In this document: piece by piece, positions 31,024 to 33,738 of the stretch | Numbering within the stretch: position 1 is the stretch's first letter | How the letters are laid out: every line of letters starts with the position of its first letter | The notes under the pieces: generated by a model | Databases searched by the model: none | The model's input: only the letters and a program-made list of their open reading frames with translations | Told to the model about the DNA's origin: nothing | From: Chloroflexota bacterium | GTDB lineage: Bacteria; Chloroflexota; Anaerolineae; DUEN01 | Reading direction: 5' to 3' | Assembly: GCA_013152435.1 (NCBI GenBank) | Contig: JAADGJ010000075.1 | Span: 1 to 33,738, forward strand | Length of the DNA: 33,738 nt | Position numbers and translations under genes: made by a program

Positions 31024-32535
31024 TCAGCGGGTGGAGGTGGCCCCCGGCGATGGGGCCCAGGCTCTGGGACGCCTGGCCGAGAGCTGAACGCGTCGTTGGC
31101 GATTTTGCCACAGGCTCACGGCGGAGACCAGGATGAATCCGCACGCGTACAGGCTGAGGAACGGAAGCCCCCAGGTGAGGCCACGTGCCCAGGCGGCCGC
31201 CATGGTGGCCACCGCATAGAGGGCCCAGAAGATCTCAAGCGCGACGTCCGCCGAGAGGCTCAGGGCGTAACGCTTGTCGGCCCAATGATCCTGCCGCTGC
31301 TCCACGCGGAACTTGGGAGTGCGGCGAAACTCGCTGGAGCGGTCCAGTAGCGCCTCCATCACCGCCCGCGTGTTGTTGGAGGCCAGCCCGGCCCCCAGCA
31401 GGAGCACCAGGGGGACGTACAGGGCACGGCGCCACCAGGGCATCCTCTGTGGGCCACGCCGATAAAGCACGTACTGAGAGGCGGTGAAGACCAGTGGAGG
31501 CCCCAGGCTGGCCAGGCTGAGGGGGGCCAGGGGCAGCCGGGCGGGCCAGCCCCACCAGATCAGCGGCAGGCTCAGCACCAGGACGACGAGCATCAGAGGG
31601 TGGGCCAGGTAGCCGCTCAGGTGGATAAGCCCCTGTAGGCGCACGTGCAGAGGGGCCCGGCTTCGCCAGATGGGGAGGGCCAGCCGCCGCAGACACTGGA
31701 CCGATCCCTTGGCCCAGCGGAACTGCTGTCGTTTGAAGGCGGCCATCTGCGGCGGGATCTCCGCCGGCGCCACCACGTCGGGCAGGTAGAGCGCACGCCA
31801 GCCGGCCAGCTGTGCCCGGTAGCTCAGGTCCAGGTCCTCCGTCAGCGTGTCTCCCTGCCATCCGCCGGCTTCCTCAATGCACGCTCGCCGCCACAGGCCG
31901 GCGGTCCCGTTGAAGTTCATGAAGTAGCCCGATCTGTGTCGCGCCGTGTGCTCGATGGCGAAGTGACCGTCCAGGATGATGGCCTGGGCCATGGTGAGGG
32001 GCGAGTAGGTGTCGTTGATATGGCCCCAGCGGGTCTGGATGAACCCCGCGTCCGGGTGGGCGGCCAGGTGGGCGACGGTCCGTTTCAGCCAATCACGTGG
32101 GGGCACGAAGTCGGCGTCGAATACGGCGATGAACTCCCCCTTGGCGGCGGCCAGCCCCTGGGCCAGCGCGCCCGCCTTGTAGCCCTCCCGGCGATCTCGA
32201 TGGATCAGATCGATGTCCACCCCTTGCTGTCGATAGCGGTTGACCAGCGTCTGTAGCAGCGTGACGGTCTCGTCGGTAGAGTCGTCCAGCACCTGGATCT
32301 GAAGGCGATCGCGCGGGTAGTCCAATCTCACGACGGCGTCGAGCAGCCGTTCGACGACGTGGAGCTCATTGAAGATCGGCAGCTGGATCGTGACGGTGGG
32401 AGGATCCGATAGAGGGGGGGCTGTAGGCCGAAAGTGCCGGGTTCGCCAGTAGCGAAACGTCAGCCACAGGCCGTTGCTCCCGTATATGGTTAGCCAGATG
32501 ACCGCAACCAGATAGATCGCAGCGATGATCCACAC
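31024..32535 (-). CDS. Processive GT2 family glycosyltransferase (cellulose synthase-like)
   Basis: A 503-aa membrane enzyme. One helix at the N-terminus (about 3-19), then a cytoplasmic GT2 catalytic domain with DDSTDE (84-89), the DAD metal motif (140-142), TEDLD (232-236, catalytic base) and QQFRW (270-274, the QxxRW motif of processive synthases). About five C-terminal helices follow. This layout is that of CslA-like mannan/glucan synthases and hydrophobic-channel polysaccharide synthases. The sugar donor and product are unknown, but an exported beta-linked polymer is likely. The GTG at 32535 has GGAGG 10 nt upstream. Confidence 0.92.
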   Translation of the reverse strand: MWIIAAIYLVAVIWLTIYGSNGLWLTFRYWRTRHFRPTAPPLSDPPTVTIQLPIFNELHVVERLLDAVVRLDYPRDRLQIQVLDDSTDETVTLLQTLVNRYRQQGVDIDLIHRDRREGYKAGALAQGLAAAKGEFIAVFDADFVPPRDWLKRTVAHLAAHPDAGFIQTRWGHINDTYSPLTMAQAIILDGHFAIEHTARHRSGYFMNFNGTAGLWRRACIEEAGGWQGDTLTEDLDLSYRAQLAGWRALYLPDVVAPAEIPPQMAAFKRQQFRWAKGSVQCLRRLALPIWRSRAPLHVRLQGLIHLSGYLAHPLMLVVLVLSLPLIWWGWPARLPLAPLSLASLGPPLVFTASQYVLYRRGPQRMPWWRRALYVPLVLLLGAGLASNNTRAVMEALLDRSSEFRRTPKFRVEQRQDHWADKRYALSLSADVALEIFWALYAVATMAAAWARGLTWGLPFLSLYACGFILVSAVSLWQNRQRRVQLSARRPRAWAPSPGATSTR

Positions 32536-32567
32536 GGCTTCAGTGCCTCCTTAGCGCACAAGAAACA

Positions 32568-32596
32568 AGTATAGCGGCAATCCGAGGAACGTACAA
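32568..32596 (-). promoter_or_regulatory. Promoter of the GT2 gene
   Basis: Minus strand TTGTAC (32591-32596), 17-bp spacer, TATACT (32568-32573). Confidence 0.65.
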
Positions 32597-32724
32597 ATTT
32601 CTGGCGAAGGGAGGGGTGCGCGTCCCTTTGGCGCGCATGCCGATGTGGGCTGCAGGCGAGTGCTGGATCAGGTGACGCTTTTGCGGATAGGCCAAAAGAA
32701 TATACGATCAGGTGGATGTTTGGC

Positions 32725-32753
32725 TTGACAGGCTGTTCGGGCGTGATTATGAT
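32725..32753 (+). promoter_or_regulatory. Promoter of the nuclease-like/Tudor-like gene
   Basis: TTGACA (32725-32730), 17-bp spacer, TATGAT (32748-32753). A short leader of about 25 nt precedes the GTG. Confidence 0.78.
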
Positions 32754-32785
32754 CGTGTCCAGCTTGTGGATCGAGGAGGATAAAG

Positions 32786-33526
32786 GTGTCCGTCGCGTTG
32801 AATGTGATGGCCTGGCGGGAGATCCTGGCTCGCGTGTTCGAGGGATTTGAGCGGGAGGAGGACGTGAGCCCGCCGTGGCTGGTGAACCCGAGCACCCGTC
32901 GTCGCCTGAAGCTCGATGTGCTTTATCCCGAGATCGGGATCGCGATCCGGTTCGTCGGGCTGCGGGGGAAGGGCCGCAAGTTCTTGAGCGATTGGGAGCT
33001 GCTGGAGGAGGAGCAGCGGGATCAGACCCGGGCGGAGTTGTGTCGCCTGAACGGCGTGGCGTTGGTTCGCATCCCGGTGATCAGCGAGCAGCCGGGGCGA
33101 TCGTTGCGGGAGCTGAGCGCGGAGCTGGGGCGGGCATCCCGGCGGATTGCACAGGAGAAGCGCTCGCGGGGTGAGCGTCGACGGCTGCTCGCCCAGCTGG
33201 ACGAGGCGCGTCGCCGATGTGAGACGATCATCCGGCGAGTGCGCACCCCGGAGGATCTCGCTCTCTACGCCGAGCTGTGGCGTGATCGGGAGGCGGCGAT
33301 CGTGGCCTCGCTGCAGGCCGCGCCCCCGCCGTCTCGCCCGCGCAGGAGGCGGAAGCAGCCTCGATACGCGGCCGGGATGGCCGTGACTCACACGGCCTTT
33401 GGCCCGGGCGAGGTGGTCTCCGTCATCCCCGAAGGGGACGATGCCCGGGTCGTCGTGCGGTTCGTCACGGCTGGGGAGCGCACGTTCCTGGCCAGCCTGG
33501 TGGCGGATAAGTTGTTGCCGGCGTGA
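32786..33526 (+). CDS. Degenerate nuclease-like protein with UvrD/PcrA-type C-terminal domain
   Basis: A soluble 246-aa protein. N-terminal residues 36-96 follow the beta-strand plan of Vsr/PD-(D/E)XK-type nucleases: RRLKLDVLYPEIGIAIRFVG, then ...EEEQRDQTRAELCRLNGVALVRIPV. In active members the strand reads like IAIEFDG; here the Glu is Arg (R55), so catalysis is doubtful. A charged helical region follows (about 105-195). The end, AGMAVTHTAFGPGEVVSVIPEGDDARVVVRF (196-226), matches the Tudor-like C-terminal domain of UvrD/PcrA helicases, which binds RNA polymerase. A DNA-repair or transcription-coupled role is an inference. GAGGAGG precedes the GTG start; a strong promoter and terminator flank it. 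Confidence 0.78.
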   Translation: MSVALNVMAWREILARVFEGFEREEDVSPPWLVNPSTRRRLKLDVLYPEIGIAIRFVGLRGKGRKFLSDWELLEEEQRDQTRAELCRLNGVALVRIPVISEQPGRSLRELSAELGRASRRIAQEKRSRGERRRLLAQLDEARRRCETIIRRVRTPEDLALYAELWRDREAAIVASLQAAPPPSRPRRRRKQPRYAAGMAVTHTAFGPGEVVSVIPEGDDARVVVRFVTAGERTFLASLVADKLLPA

Positions 33527-33545
33527 GCCGGGGTTCCGGAACGAG

Positions 33546-33575
33546 AGAGGCCGGGAATTCCCCCGGCCTCTTTTC
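33546..33575. terminator. Intrinsic terminator
   Basis: AGAGGCCGGG (33546-33555), 6-nt loop, CCCGGCCTCT (33562-33571), then TTT. It ends the transcript of the preceding gene. Confidence 0.82.
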
Positions 33576-33596
33576 TGTGTCCGTTGGGTCACTCTC

Positions 33597-33738
33597 CACA
33601 GGGGGAGGTGTGGAGGGGGCCTCCCCTCCACGGAAATCTCACTTTTCCGGCCTGCGCCAGCCTTTCTCGGCCCTTCCCGAAGGACCCGGGCCGAGGCCGG
33701 GCAGGTCGAAGGCAGAAGAAGGGCTTTTTCCGGAGGGG
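33597..33738 (+). mobile_element. MITE-like repeat, cut by the window end (copy 6)
   Basis: Closely follows the 254-bp copy from CACAGGGGGAGGTGTGGAGG through GGCCGAGGCCGGGCAGGTCG to GGGCTTTTTCCGGAGGGG. The right end lies beyond the window; no left inverted repeat is visible. Confidence 0.82.

Overview
This 33.7 kb window is GC-rich chromosomal DNA. It most likely comes from a member of the Chloroflexota, possibly a thermophile. That placement is an inference from the gene set: a DUF433/DUF5615 pair, PspC and LiaF-like membrane proteins, a DUF4015 lipoprotein, a DUF4446 protein, a GT81 glucosylglycerate synthase-like enzyme and dnaA without dnaN next to it. I saw no rRNA, tRNA or CRISPR array. 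Most genes have clear Shine-Dalgarno sites, and many have sigma70-like promoters with exactly 17 bp between the -35 and -10 boxes.

Left part (1-9.2 kb). An MFS transporter (+) is followed by a small DUF433/DUF5615 toxin-antitoxin-like pair (-). The pair lies between two perfect 58-bp copies of the 3' end of the MFS gene. Next come a YifB/ComM-type AAA ATPase (-), a GH63-like glycosidase (-), and a membrane-stress-type cluster (-) of a double-PspC protein, a LiaF-like protein and a YtxH-like protein. An unrecognised 217-aa protein (+) follows.

Middle (9.2-16.4 kb). An OmpR-type response regulator and histidine kinase form a two-gene operon (-). A DUF4015 lipoprotein (-) appears to lack a normal start codon. 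Then come dnaA (+) and, directly downstream, a 1.1-kb origin-like region. It holds eight perfect TGTGGATAA DnaA boxes in one orientation and eight copies of an AT-rich 19-mer. In five copies the 19-mer starts exactly 22 bp before a box.

Carbohydrate region (16.4-22.6 kb, all -). A LacI-type regulator, a Tat-lipoprotein sugar-binding protein and two ABC permeases look like a catabolic operon. A bidirectional terminator separates them from an FAD oxidoreductase. A perfect 20-bp palindrome overlaps the predicted lacI start of transcription, which suggests autoregulation.

Right part (22.6-33.7 kb). A GT4 and a GT81 glycosyltransferase (+) probably make glucosylglycerate-type solutes. They are followed by a LysM/M23 peptidase (-), an rdgB plus DNA methyltransferase operon (-), prs plus a DUF4446 gene (+), a bactofilin (+), a processive GT2 (-), and an unusual protein (+) that joins a degenerate nuclease-like domain to a UvrD/PcrA-type C-terminal domain.

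Scattered through the window is a small, non-coding, palindrome-rich repeat family with terminal inverted repeats of the form GAGCGTGTCTGA. There are six recognisable copies, and two intact ones show 3-bp target duplications. It behaves like a MITE and is the main mobile signal here. The most unusual structures are the modular origin array, the MITE family and the 58-bp-flanked toxin-antitoxin-like cassette.
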